A stretch of 64,000 bases of DNA. Source: Ignatzschineria larvae DSM 13226. Lineage in GTDB: Bacteria; Pseudomonadota; Gammaproteobacteria; Cardiobacteriales; Wohlfahrtiimonadaceae. Position 1 is the first letter of the stretch. Each line of letters opens with the position of its first letter. The notes beneath the pieces are model-generated. The model saw nothing but the letters and a program-made list of their open reading frames with translations. It searched no databases and was not told the origin of the DNA. The stretch is taken from assembly GCF_038500265.1 (NCBI RefSeq), contig NZ_CP150637.1, forward strand, positions 2,412,501 through 2,476,500, read 5' to 3'. A program made the translations under genes and the position numbers. This document shows positions 1 to 11,422 of the stretch, in pieces.

Positions 1-2841
<2,841 letters not shown>

Positions 2842-2986
2842 ATAATAGGTCTTAGACAATTTGTCTTACAATGAGACATGAACGTTTCCAAAGTTAAAAC
2901 GGAGAATACAGTCTACTTGCTGTTACTAACCAACTAATCAAATTTATTCGTGAGTGGAGTATTTAATACTTCAAACACAAACCAGT

Positions 2987-3104
2987 TTTCCTGGAGACAA
3001 TAGCGCTATGGAACCACCTGATCCCGTCCCGAACTCAGAAGTGAAACGTAGCAGCGCCGATGGTAGTGTGGGAGTTCCCATGTGAGAGTAGGTCATTTCC
3101 AGGG
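2987..3104 (+). rRNA. rrf: 5S ribosomal RNA
   Basis: A typical bacterial 5S containing GAACTCAGAAGTGAAACG and CGATGGTAGTGTGGG. The ends TTCCTGGA and TTCCAGGG can pair as helix I, which sets the approximate boundaries. It follows the 23S by about 145 nt with no tRNA between them, and is followed at once by the operon terminator. Confidence 0.95.
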
Positions 3105-3114
3105 CTTAATACAG

Positions 3115-3150
3115 AAACCCCTAGTTCAGTGAACTAGGGGTTTTCTTTTT
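3115..3150 (+). terminator. rRNA operon intrinsic terminator
   Basis: A nearly perfect hairpin: AAACCCCTAGTTCA, one central G, then TGAACTAGGGGTTT, followed directly by a T-rich tract. It lies just after the 5S gene and closes the rRNA operon. Confidence 0.95.
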
Positions 3151-3267
3151 ACTTTGAATTTACAAATTATTAAATATTATCAAAATTGACCTCATAGAAT
3201 GACTATTAATCATTTTAAAAATGAATGGCAAAATTTTTATATTAGTAGTAGATATGAGGATAAAATA

Positions 3268-3909
3268 ATGGCTGTAACATTAAAAAAAGGTGAAGGTGTT
3301 AGTCTTAAAAAGCAAGAGCATGATCTTTCAATTGTGACCATTGGTTTAGGTTGGGATGTAAAAGAGAAGAAAACAGGTTTTTTAAAATCACTTTTTGGTA
3401 AAAATGAGGAAGAGTATGATCTAGATGTTATTGCCTTTCTCTGCGATGCTTCAGGTAAAATTGCGAATTGTGGTGAAGTAAGAAATGGTTCTCCTTCATT
3501 GTTAAATGGAGATATTGTCTTTTATAATTCAATGCGCCATCCATCAGGTAATGTATGGTTAACAGGCGATAATCGTACTGGTGAAGGTGATGGAGATGAT
3601 GAGCAAATTATTCTGAAGCTCAATGCATTAGGTAATGAATATCAAAAAATTGTCTTTATTGTCCAAATTTATGATGGTAAACGCCGACAACAACAGTTTG
3701 GTGAAGTTGCGAATGCTTTTATTCGAGCGGTAGATGCTAATGACAAGGAGATGGTTCGTTTTAATCTCTCTAATAATCCATCTTTTGATCAAAAATACTC
3801 CATGGTCTTTGCCGAATTAGTTCGTGAGGCGGATGGTTGGAAGTTTAAAGCTATCGGCAATCCCTCAATTGCTGATTCTTTTGTTACCCATATTGAGAGT
3901 TATTTATAA
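3268..3909 (+). CDS. terX: TerD-family stress protein (TerX-like)
   Basis: A 213-residue TerD-domain protein, first gene of the Ter locus. The family motif TGEGDGDDE (calcium-binding loop) and IGLGWDV near the N-terminus are present, and an insert with two lysine-rich stretches (KEKKTGFLKSLFGK) follows the first strand, as in TerZ. I chose the ATG at 3268 because it starts with the classical MAVTLKKGEGVSL opening and has GAGGA upstream; an in-frame ATG at 3199 would add 23 unrelated residues. The stop overlaps the next start (TAATG at 3907-3911). TerD-type proteins bind calcium and associate with the TerC membrane protein; the position beside two VWA genes matches TerX. The exact role is unknown. 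Which TerD paralogue name applies is less sure than the family. Confidence 0.9.
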   Translation: MAVTLKKGEGVSLKKQEHDLSIVTIGLGWDVKEKKTGFLKSLFGKNEEEYDLDVIAFLCDASGKIANCGEVRNGSPSLLNGDIVFYNSMRHPSGNVWLTGDNRTGEGDGDDEQIILKLNALGNEYQKIVFIVQIYDGKRRQQQFGEVANAFIRAVDANDKEMVRFNLSNNPSFDQKYSMVFAELVREADGWKFKAIGNPSIADSFVTHIESYL

Positions 3910-4550
3910 TGCGTAGATTACCTGTATATCTCTTAGTAGATACTTCTGGGTCTATGCGTGGTGAGTCTATCTATGCTGTGAATGTTGGTATTCAATCAAT
4001 GTTGACAGCATTGAGACAAGATCCTTATGCACTTGAAAGTGTCTATCTTTCTATCATAACATTTGATAATGAAGCTCGAGAGTTCATGTCATTAACGGCA
4101 TTAGAAGATTTTCGTTTTCAAGATCTTGTGATCCCTCAATCTGGGGGAACTTTTACCGGTGCAGCACTTGAGCTTCTGATGCAATCTCTTGATCGCGATA
4201 TTCAAAAAACAACCCCGGAAGCTAAAGGAGATTGGCGCCCCATGGTCTTTTTAATGACCGATGGGAATCCTTCCGATCTCTACGCTTATAGTGAAAATTG
4301 TCAGCATTTGAAACGTTATAGTTTAGGTTCCGTGATTGCATGTGCTGTGGGTAATAAAGTTGATACTAATCACTTGAAACAATTAACATCACATGTCGTA
4401 TCTTTGGAAACGCTTGATTCTAGTGCTTTTGCTGGATTTTTTAAATGGGTTTCTGCAAGCGTTGCTTCGGGTAGCATGAGTGCCGGGATTGATCAAAAAG
4501 GTTCTGATAACCTACCGCCACCGCCACCTGAAATTCAGTTAGTTCTTTAA
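3909..4550 (+). CDS. terY: VWA-domain protein (TerY type)
   Basis: A 213-residue cytosolic von Willebrand A protein without signal peptide. The metal-ion-dependent adhesion site is intact: DTSGS at residues 11-15, the threonine of GGTFTGAAL near residue 79, and the aspartate of LMTDGNPSD near residue 117. It is the first of two adjacent VWA genes, overlapping the TerD-like gene by one base and lying 10 nt before the second. In Ter systems TerY-like VWA proteins act as protein-interaction partners of a kinase and a PP2C phosphatase, both found directly downstream. It has no C-terminal zinc ribbon, unlike its neighbour, and ends in a proline-rich tail (LPPPPPEI). Confidence 0.9.
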   Translation: MRRLPVYLLVDTSGSMRGESIYAVNVGIQSMLTALRQDPYALESVYLSIITFDNEAREFMSLTALEDFRFQDLVIPQSGGTFTGAALELLMQSLDRDIQKTTPEAKGDWRPMVFLMTDGNPSDLYAYSENCQHLKRYSLGSVIACAVGNKVDTNHLKQLTSHVVSLETLDSSAFAGFFKWVSASVASGSMSAGIDQKGSDNLPPPPPEIQLVL

Positions 4551-4560
4551 GGATCATTTT

Positions 4561-5586
4561 ATGCGAAGATTACCTATATTTTTCTTGCTCGATTGTTCTG
4601 AATCTATGGCTGGTGCAAAGCTTGATCATATGAAGCAGGGCTTAAAAAAAATTGTTGAGGATCTTCGCCATGATCCTCATGCTCTAGAAACAGTCTATAT
4701 TTCAGTGATTGCTTTTGCCGGCAAAGCAAAAACAATTGTTCCGCTGATTGATCTTGTTTCATTTTATCCCCCTGTGTTACCGATTGGTAGCGGTACTTCA
4801 TTAGGTGCTGCGCTACATGAATTACAAAAGCAGATCGACCTGCAAGTTAAAAAGAGTTCGCCGGAACAGAAAGGGGATTGGAAGCCTGTTGTCTATCTTT
4901 TAACGGATGGTTATCCCACAGATGACGTAAAACCTGAAATTGATCGTTGGCATCAATCTTATACGAATAAAGCGAAACTTATAGCGATTAGTATTGGTCA
5001 ATCGGCTAATTTAGAATTATTGCGTAGTTTAACCCCTGATCTCTTTCTATTTGATGAAACGCAAGATAAGGACTTTAGGCAGTTTATTCAGTGGATCACA
5101 GCTTCAATCTCAATGCATAGTCAAAGTGTCGATGGCCAAGTTTCTGAACAAAAAAGTAATATTATCAGCTTAGCTAAATCGAATTTACCGCCTTCGTTTG
5201 ATGATCAATGTGTTGTATTAACTGGGAAATGTTCAACAACGCAGAAGCCTTATCTGATTAAATATGAGAATTATGACAATATGGTCTATCTCAATAAAGA
5301 TACCCGTCGACAATATCGCTTACAGGGCTGTTTCTCAGTCGATGAGGATTACTTTGCCTGGAGTGATGATCGAGCTTTTTCGTTATCCATTAATACTCAA
5401 CAATTATCAGGTTTTCCGAGTTGTCCGCATTGTAGCAATGGCGTAGCGTTTGCCCTTTGTCGTTGTGGGCATTTGCTATGCGTCGGTCAATCCGCTCAAG
5501 CACAGTGTCCTTGGTGTCAGCGACATATTCAATTTGATCCAGATAGTGGTAATGAAGATTTTGATGTCTCTCGTGGTCGTGGATAG
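4561..5586 (+). CDS. terY: VWA-domain protein with C-terminal zinc ribbon (TerY-C type)
   Basis: A 341-residue protein: VWA domain at about residues 1-190, with MIDAS residues DCSES (11-15), GSGTSLGAAL and LTDGYPTDD, then a C-terminal part ending in a cysteine-rich ribbon (CPHC, CRCGHLLC, CPWC at about 283-321), the TerY-C metal-binding module. The first ~180 residues are clearly paralogous to the preceding gene (both start MRRLP), so the pair arose by duplication. The RBS AAGGA precedes the ATG. The stop at 5586 abuts the next start. The likely role is a second, metal-responsive adaptor in the phosphorylation module; the metal is not known. Confidence 0.9.
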   Translation: MRRLPIFFLLDCSESMAGAKLDHMKQGLKKIVEDLRHDPHALETVYISVIAFAGKAKTIVPLIDLVSFYPPVLPIGSGTSLGAALHELQKQIDLQVKKSSPEQKGDWKPVVYLLTDGYPTDDVKPEIDRWHQSYTNKAKLIAISIGQSANLELLRSLTPDLFLFDETQDKDFRQFIQWITASISMHSQSVDGQVSEQKSNIISLAKSNLPPSFDDQCVVLTGKCSTTQKPYLIKYENYDNMVYLNKDTRRQYRLQGCFSVDEDYFAWSDDRAFSLSINTQQLSGFPSCPHCSNGVAFALCRCGHLLCVGQSAQAQCPWCQRHIQFDPDSGNEDFDVSRGRG

Positions 5587-7362
5587 ATGAGGAATTCGGC
5601 GGTGGAACAAGATCTATTGACATGGCTAAAAACGCAATTATCTGATGCACAATTTTTGACCTTTTTTGAGAATCCTGAGGCGGTTGAGACGATGAATCGT
5701 TGGATTCAACTTGTGAAGCGTGTGCAAGAGATAGAACAATCGGTAACCGATTCTGATGCCATTGCAAGTATTACTTCAGTAAAAAATTATGATGCCCCCC
5801 CCTTAATAACGATGGGGCCTGCGATTCAGACTTCATTTGAAAAGTGTGAATTACAAGATCAATCTGAGCAAAAAAATAACCAAAAGAAACAAGCTTTATC
5901 GTTACCCACAGCGCTACCGCAAGAAGTGATAGTACAAGATGTGGCAGTTTCAACAGAAGATATTGCAGTGTCAACGGTGATAAATGAGAATCAATCTGCT
6001 TTAGGGATTCAATTGGAAGAAACTGTTACGATGCCACCACTCTCTGAGGAGGATGCTTTGAAGCAAATTCAACTGATCTGTAGCAATGGCCGTTCAGATG
6101 TACCATACCATTCGGCGATTGAATATCAAGTATTAGCGACCCAACAAGGTATGTTGCCGTTACTCGTGATTGAAGAAGTCACTATTCCTGATGAATTAAA
6201 GGGTATCCAGTTTAATCCTGAAACTCAGCGATTAGAAGGTGTTCCTAAAGTTGCCGGAAATTATATTTTAATAGTAAAATGGCATTGGTTACCAAATAAA
6301 GCAGCTCATGATGCCAATTCTAGTGGAATAGCAAATTTTAATGTTGAGATTAATCAACCTGTTTCACAAGAGACACCTCTAGAATTAATCATTAACCCTA
6401 ATCCGGATAGTTTGTGGCAGGATATCCCGGCAGATCACACTGATCCTTATTACAAAGAGAGTACCGCTTTTGATTATTACGTATTACAAACAGGTTATCA
6501 TTTAGCGGCGGCAAGCCGAAGAGGCCGCTCACATTCCCATGTAGGGAGTTTTCGTGATGATGACTACTATGTTAATGCCCTCAATAATGGTTGGGTCATT
6601 ATGGTTGTTGCCGATGGTGCAGGGAGCGCTGTCAATTCTCGCAAAGGCTCAGCTATTGCTGTACATAGTGTTGGACAATTTTTTACTAAAAAGCTCAATA
6701 CAGCACATAATACGAGGTTAGATCGCCAAATAGCTGAATGGCAAATAGATGATCAGCAACAGCTTGGTCTGTTACGGGAATGGTTTAGAGAAGCTTTACT
6801 CAGCGCGATAGATGATATTGAAAGTGAAGCTACTATACGTCAATTAGAGGTTAAATCCTATGCGACAACGCTATTGGTGACCTTAGCTCGTCCCATGGGG
6901 AATGGTCTATTTGCCGTGAATTGCGCTATTGGTGATGGTGCGATTACCGCTTATGGTGCAGATGGAAAAATTCGACTTTTAAGTACGCCTGATAGTGGTG
7001 AATTTGCAGGGCAGACACGTTTTTTAGACCGAAAAACCGTGGTTAGTGAGCAGTTTTTTCATCGTATTACAATAGGTAAATGGCAGGATGTCTCTCACCT
7101 TTTACTGTTAACAGATGGTATTACTGACCCGAAATTTGAAACAGAGCAACAATTAATGGTTCCAGCTCATTGGGATGCGCTGATTGCCGATATTACACCA
7201 GCGTTAAACAGCGATAATCCTGGAAGTGCTCTATTAGAGTGGATGAAATTTATGTCTCGAGGGCACCATGATGATCGGACGATTGTCGTGTTATGGCAGA
7301 AGAAATCGGAGTCAGTAAAGAGAGAAGATCCCCTTCAAGTAGATCACGGATTATGCGAATAG
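5587..7362 (+). CDS. PP2C-type serine/threonine phosphatase with Ig-like domain
   Basis: A 591-residue protein. The C-terminal half (about 285-575) is a PP2C phosphatase: VVADGAGSAVNSRKGS near 340, the YATTLLV strand, CAIGDGAITAYG, LLLTDGITDP and GHHDDRTIVV supply the metal-binding aspartates. Residues about 170-255 look like a putative immunoglobulin-type fold of the He_PIG kind (IQFNPETQRLEGVPKVAGNY). The N-terminal ~150 residues are low-complexity and helical, probably a linker. No signal peptide is seen although Ig-type domains are often extracellular. It starts directly after the upstream stop and lies 14 nt before the kinase, so the two are almost certainly co-translated opponents: the phosphatase removes what the kinase adds, presumably on the Ter proteins (inference). 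Confidence 0.9.
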   Translation: MRNSAVEQDLLTWLKTQLSDAQFLTFFENPEAVETMNRWIQLVKRVQEIEQSVTDSDAIASITSVKNYDAPPLITMGPAIQTSFEKCELQDQSEQKNNQKKQALSLPTALPQEVIVQDVAVSTEDIAVSTVINENQSALGIQLEETVTMPPLSEEDALKQIQLICSNGRSDVPYHSAIEYQVLATQQGMLPLLVIEEVTIPDELKGIQFNPETQRLEGVPKVAGNYILIVKWHWLPNKAAHDANSSGIANFNVEINQPVSQETPLELIINPNPDSLWQDIPADHTDPYYKESTAFDYYVLQTGYHLAAASRRGRSHSHVGSFRDDDYYVNALNNGWVIMVVADGAGSAVNSRKGSAIAVHSVGQFFTKKLNTAHNTRLDRQIAEWQIDDQQQLGLLREWFREALLSAIDDIESEATIRQLEVKSYATTLLVTLARPMGNGLFAVNCAIGDGAITAYGADGKIRLLSTPDSGEFAGQTRFLDRKTVVSEQFFHRITIGKWQDVSHLLLLTDGITDPKFETEQQLMVPAHWDALIADITPALNSDNPGSALLEWMKFMSRGHHDDRTIVVLWQKKSESVKREDPLQVDHGLCE

Positions 7363-7376
7363 AGGTGCTATAGACG

Positions 7377-8876
7377 ATGGGGAATATTATTCATTGCAAG
7401 ACGACAACAGAAAAAGCTATCGCTTACGTCGATAAGATTATCGGTTCAGGGACGATGAAAGATGTCTATTTCTCACCGGATCGATCGTATGTTGTTGCAT
7501 TCTATCAAAAAACACCAGATGCCCAATCGTTAGAACGTCTTGAGATGATCACAGGACGTTATTATCAAAATATCTTTGGACAGACAGGTGGAGAGTATTG
7601 GCAAAACCTTTTTTGTTGGCCAACGGATATCGTTCACCATGAAGATAAAGTAGGGATCGTTGTACCGACGTATCAAGATCATTTCTTCTTTCATTATGGG
7701 TCTAAAAATAATGATTTTCTCAATATTAAAGGCAAAGAGAAAGAGGGGAAATGGTTTGCTAGCGCGAGTAATCAGCAGAAATTTTTAGATCCTAGAGAGC
7801 GCGGTAATTTGCTTACTTATTTGAAAATTACATTACAGTTGAGTCGAGCGGTTCGCCGGATGCATGCCGCGGGCCTTTGTCATAGTGATTTAAGTTATAA
7901 AAATGTGCTAGTTGACCCCGAAGGTGGCCATGCTTGTATTATCGATGTCGATGGTTTAGTGGTTCCGGGTAAATACCCACCTGATGTGGTGGGAACCCCT
8001 GATTTTATTGCGCCTGAGGTTGTGAAAACAAGCCATCTTGATAAACAGGATCCGACACGAATCTTGCCAAGTATTGCGACAGATCGACATGCATTAGCAG
8101 TATTAATCTATATGTATCTTTTTTATCGACATCCGCTTCGAGGCGGTAAAGTTCATGATTTTGAAGATAGTTTACGAGATGAATCTTTAACGATGGGAGA
8201 GAAGGCACTTTTTATCGAGCACCCGGCAGATTATAGTAATCATGTTAAGCCTGCGCAAGTGCGTGTGGATGCTTTACCATGGGGAGATCCTGCTAAGATT
8301 CCTTATACTGTCAGTGGTCCATATTTGTCGAAACTTTTTGAACGCGCTTTTATTGATGGATTACATGATCCTGTCCAACGTCCTACCGCTGATGAGTGGG
8401 AAATGGCGTTAGTCAAGACGATTGATCTTCTTCAACCTTGTCAAAATAGTGAATGTTCATTGGGATGGTATGTATTTTCGGGTAAAACATCCCCACGCTG
8501 CCCTTATTGTGACCGTCCTTATATCGGACAATTACCGATTTTAAATCTCTACTCTTCTCGGGGCATGGGTAATTATCGTCCTGATGATCACCGTTTGATG
8601 GTTTGGAGCGGGCAGTCACTTTATGCTTGGCATGTGAATCGACTGATAGCGCCGAATGAGCGAACGGCTAGATCATTGAGAAAAAGGGTGGGTTATTTTA
8701 TTTTCCATCAGGATCGTTGGTGGTTAGTTAATGAAAATATAGATAATCTATTGTTACTACCTGATAAGAGAAAAGTGGAGAAGGGCGATAAGGTAGAATT
8801 GGTTGATAATACGCAATTTATTCTTTCTACAGAAGAGGGTGGACGGTTAGTTGTCGTACAATTAATAAATAATTAA
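7377..8876 (+). CDS. Ter-associated protein kinase with zinc ribbon and FHA-like end
   Basis: A 499-residue protein-kinase-fold protein. A glycine-rich loop GSGTMKDVYF (about 22-31), catalytic loop HSDLSYKNVLVD (about 169-180; HSD in place of HRD), metal segment IIDVDG (DVDG in place of DFG) and APEVV are visible. After the kinase domain come a four-cysteine ribbon (CQNSEC and CPYC, about 356-385) and a C-terminal ~110 residues with an FHA-like beta pattern. This is the third member of the TerY-P set (VWA, PP2C, kinase). The non-RD, unusual catalytic motifs set it apart from ordinary Hanks kinases but all essential acidic residues remain, so it is probably active. It ends the first block; a 449-nt gap follows. 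Confidence 0.9.
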   Translation: MGNIIHCKTTTEKAIAYVDKIIGSGTMKDVYFSPDRSYVVAFYQKTPDAQSLERLEMITGRYYQNIFGQTGGEYWQNLFCWPTDIVHHEDKVGIVVPTYQDHFFFHYGSKNNDFLNIKGKEKEGKWFASASNQQKFLDPRERGNLLTYLKITLQLSRAVRRMHAAGLCHSDLSYKNVLVDPEGGHACIIDVDGLVVPGKYPPDVVGTPDFIAPEVVKTSHLDKQDPTRILPSIATDRHALAVLIYMYLFYRHPLRGGKVHDFEDSLRDESLTMGEKALFIEHPADYSNHVKPAQVRVDALPWGDPAKIPYTVSGPYLSKLFERAFIDGLHDPVQRPTADEWEMALVKTIDLLQPCQNSECSLGWYVFSGKTSPRCPYCDRPYIGQLPILNLYSSRGMGNYRPDDHRLMVWSGQSLYAWHVNRLIAPNERTARSLRKRVGYFIFHQDRWWLVNENIDNLLLLPDKRKVEKGDKVELVDNTQFILSTEEGGRLVVVQLINN

Positions 8877-9325
8877 GATGGAAATAAATATTATATTTTG
8901 TAAAAAATATTTTAAATAAATTGTAATTCGTAAATTTACCGCTTGTAGATAATATTAATGATAATATCTTTTTTATGTTAACTGTTATCTTGTTTTATAG
9001 GGGGATTGATGTGGGAAATAGTTAAGCTTGGCATGATCTTGTATCTATTGCAAATACTGCATTGATTGAACCTATTCATATTAAAATGCATCTTTTTGTT
9101 AATAAGCCAATCATAATTTCAATTGGTAGAAATTCACACAAGAACAGTGGTAATTCCACCCTGAATATTTACCTAACCTAGTAATGAGCATTTAATTAAG
9201 ATCTAGATTAGTTACTAAGGTTGATTGAAATCAGAAAAAATTTGATCTCAGGTTTAATAAAATATTTATAGTGAACTAGTAGTATTAAGAAGATAAAATA
9301 TGAGTAGTGAGAGTATAGGATAAAT
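8877..9325 (+). other. 449-nt intergenic region before the metabolite module
   Basis: Very AT-rich. It holds an imperfect palindromic stretch GATAATATTAATGATAATA (from 8948) that matches about 14 of 19 positions of the Fur-box consensus by eye, and a tiny ORF at 9009. No convincing intrinsic terminator for the kinase gene is seen. The space is where an ATP-grasp gene might be expected in other Ter loci, but no reading frame for one exists here. Confidence 0.5.
9009..9065 (+). CDS. Possible 18-residue hydrophobic peptide
   Basis: A tiny frame reading MWEIVKLGMILYLLQILH with a good ribosome-binding sequence AGGGGG ending 4 nt before the ATG. It is hydrophobic enough for a single membrane helix and could be a leader peptide or small membrane protein. 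It lies 260 nt before the PRTase gene. There is no other support, and a short frame of this size can arise by chance. Confidence 0.15.
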   Translation: MWEIVKLGMILYLLQILH

Positions 9326-10516
9326 ATGAAGGAAGTGCTATTTTCCCAATCAATGAATGCTGAAAAGAAGGTCTTAACGCAAGGGGTGTTATTCCTTAAG
9401 AAGGTCGCAGGTAATTATTCATTAGAGTCACTTATTGAATTAGCTGAACGGCGTAACCCTAAACGGGCATTTCTCTTTGTGAGTAAAATTTTAGGTAAAC
9501 ATATACCTGTGGCGCCGCATAAGATGCGCCAAAGCTATAAAGTATTGAGTGCGCAATTACCGAACTCTATTCCTGGTAAAACACTATTCCTTGGCATGGC
9601 TGAAACGGCGGTAGGCCTAGCTGCTGGAGTATTTGAGGAGACCATAAAATATTGTGATGAGGCGATATTATTACTTTCCACGAGACATCAATTAGAGGCT
9701 CCATTATTATGTCGATTTAAAGAGAATCATAGTCATGCCTCAGATCATCTAATTCATCTCCCTTTGCATAACCAAATACAATCATTATTTGCCGATATAC
9801 AAACATTTATTTTAATTGATGATGAGGTGACAACAGGTGATACCTTCAAAAATCTCTTAACCGCATTGATAGCAACAGGAGAGTTCCCAAAATTACAAAA
9901 GGTCTATGCATTAACCCTAACGCATTGGAGTGATAAAGAGATTAAAGGTGGTATCTTGCCTATTGAGGCAAAATCACTACTTTTTGGTTGTTGGGAGTGG
10001 CAAGCGGATACGCAGGCAATACCGCCTAAAATGCCGAAAGTTAATGCTATAGATGCAGGAACACAACCTATTGTAGGAACCCAAGATTGGGGTAGATTAG
10101 GTCGATTTAAACTTAAAAATGATGACAATAATATTCACCAATATTTGATATTATCTCATTGGTTATCGAAAGTATCTCTTCCATTATCTGCGCGAGTCTT
10201 AGTATTGGGTACTGAAGAGTTTTTGTGGCCTCCTTTTTTATTCGCTGAAAGTTTAGAGCAGAGAGGTTATGAGGTCTATTTTAGTTCTACAACTCGTTCC
10301 CCTATTGCTGAGGGGGGTGCTATTCATTCAGTGATCTCATTTACTGATAACTATGGTCAAGGAATATCTCATTATCTTTATAACGTTGCTCATCAATCCT
10401 TTGACTATATATTTCTTTGCATTGAAACGCCGAAGGAGAGTGTTGATTCAACATTATTGCAGACATTAGCTAAAGTAGCTCAGCAAGTAGAAATTTTGAT
10501 TTATACCGAGTGTTAA
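9326..10516 (+). CDS. Phosphoribosyltransferase with TRSP domain
   Basis: A 396-residue protein of the Ter-associated metabolite module. The N-terminal ~220 residues are a PRTase fold with the PRPP-binding loop LIDDEVTTGDTF (about 171-182). The C-terminal ~140 residues are the TRSP domain, with the name-giving TRSP residues visible in STTRSPIAEGG and a Rossmann-like VLVLGTEEFLWPPF. Such genes occur with HAD, StiP-like and HpcH-like genes, as here, and are predicted to make or transfer a ribosyl-linked, nucleoside-like compound; the product has not been shown. It starts the second block of the locus; 72 nt separate it from the HAD gene. Confidence 0.88.
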   Translation: MKEVLFSQSMNAEKKVLTQGVLFLKKVAGNYSLESLIELAERRNPKRAFLFVSKILGKHIPVAPHKMRQSYKVLSAQLPNSIPGKTLFLGMAETAVGLAAGVFEETIKYCDEAILLLSTRHQLEAPLLCRFKENHSHASDHLIHLPLHNQIQSLFADIQTFILIDDEVTTGDTFKNLLTALIATGEFPKLQKVYALTLTHWSDKEIKGGILPIEAKSLLFGCWEWQADTQAIPPKMPKVNAIDAGTQPIVGTQDWGRLGRFKLKNDDNNIHQYLILSHWLSKVSLPLSARVLVLGTEEFLWPPFLFAESLEQRGYEVYFSSTTRSPIAEGGAIHSVISFTDNYGQGISHYLYNVAHQSFDYIFLCIETPKESVDSTLLQTLAKVAQQVEILIYTEC

Positions 10517-10588
10517 ACTCAATGTGTCATAGGTTTTATAGAGCCAACAACTCTAACCATCAATCGCATTACGCAGAAGACGATAAAT

Positions 10589-11368
10589 ATGCATTATGAA
10601 CGCCCTGTTGTTTTTACGGATCTTGATGATACCTTGTTTCAAACTTCTCGAAAAATGGATCAAGCTCCCTATGCAATAGGGGCATTTGATCGTAGTGGTA
10701 AACCCCGGAGTTTTTTTAACAAGGCTCAATATCAATTTCTGTTATGGCTGTTGAATACTACAGATTTAATACCTGTGACAGCAAGAGGTACGGAAGAAAT
10801 TGCCCGCGTAAACATCCCTTTTCAATCTTGGCAGATTACGACCCATGGTGCTGTGATTTTAACGCCAGAAGGAAAAATTGATTTACGTTGGAAATCAATT
10901 GTCTGCCAATCACTTAAACCTTATGAAACAGATCTCCTCATGATGGCGCAGATGATTACTGAATGGATGGCAATAGATGGAGTGAATGCTTGGGTTCGCC
11001 TAAATTTTGAGTACGGGATTCCTATTTATCTTATCATGAAGCATCGAGATAGTTATTGTGTCGATCAGTTATATTCTTTTGCGACTTCCTTACCTTCACG
11101 TCTTTTAGCGGAAGGTATTAATCCGGAGCAATTCTATATCCATCAAAATGATAATAATATTGCATGGATACCGCATTCTATTAACAAAGGTGAGGCTGTA
11201 CTTTGGCTTATTGATCAACTGCATGAAGTTCGAGGAGATTTTCCATTATTAGGTATGGGCGATAGTATTAGTGATTATTGCTTTATGCGTCATTGTTGTT
11301 TTTTTACTATTCCTCAACAGAGTCAATTGACTACAAAAATTATCCGTCCTGGGATAGAGAAACAGTGA
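10589..11368 (+). CDS. HAD-family hydrolase of the Ter metabolite module
   Basis: A 259-residue haloacid-dehalogenase-fold phosphatase. Motif I is FTDLDDTLFQT (about 9-19) with both aspartates, and motif IV is GMGDSISDYCFM (about 218-229). The cap region resembles the sucrose-phosphate-phosphatase-like type (C2). It most likely removes a phosphate from the compound made by the neighbouring PRTases (inference from context). It sits between the two PRTase genes, same strand, with short gaps. Confidence 0.85.
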   Translation: MHYERPVVFTDLDDTLFQTSRKMDQAPYAIGAFDRSGKPRSFFNKAQYQFLLWLLNTTDLIPVTARGTEEIARVNIPFQSWQITTHGAVILTPEGKIDLRWKSIVCQSLKPYETDLLMMAQMITEWMAIDGVNAWVRLNFEYGIPIYLIMKHRDSYCVDQLYSFATSLPSRLLAEGINPEQFYIHQNDNNIAWIPHSINKGEAVLWLIDQLHEVRGDFPLLGMGDSISDYCFMRHCCFFTIPQQSQLTTKIIRPGIEKQ

Positions 11369-11422
11369 TGATGGGCTTGTCGTTGTTTTTATGGTATTTT
11401 TATTTAGAATTTATGGAGTAGA

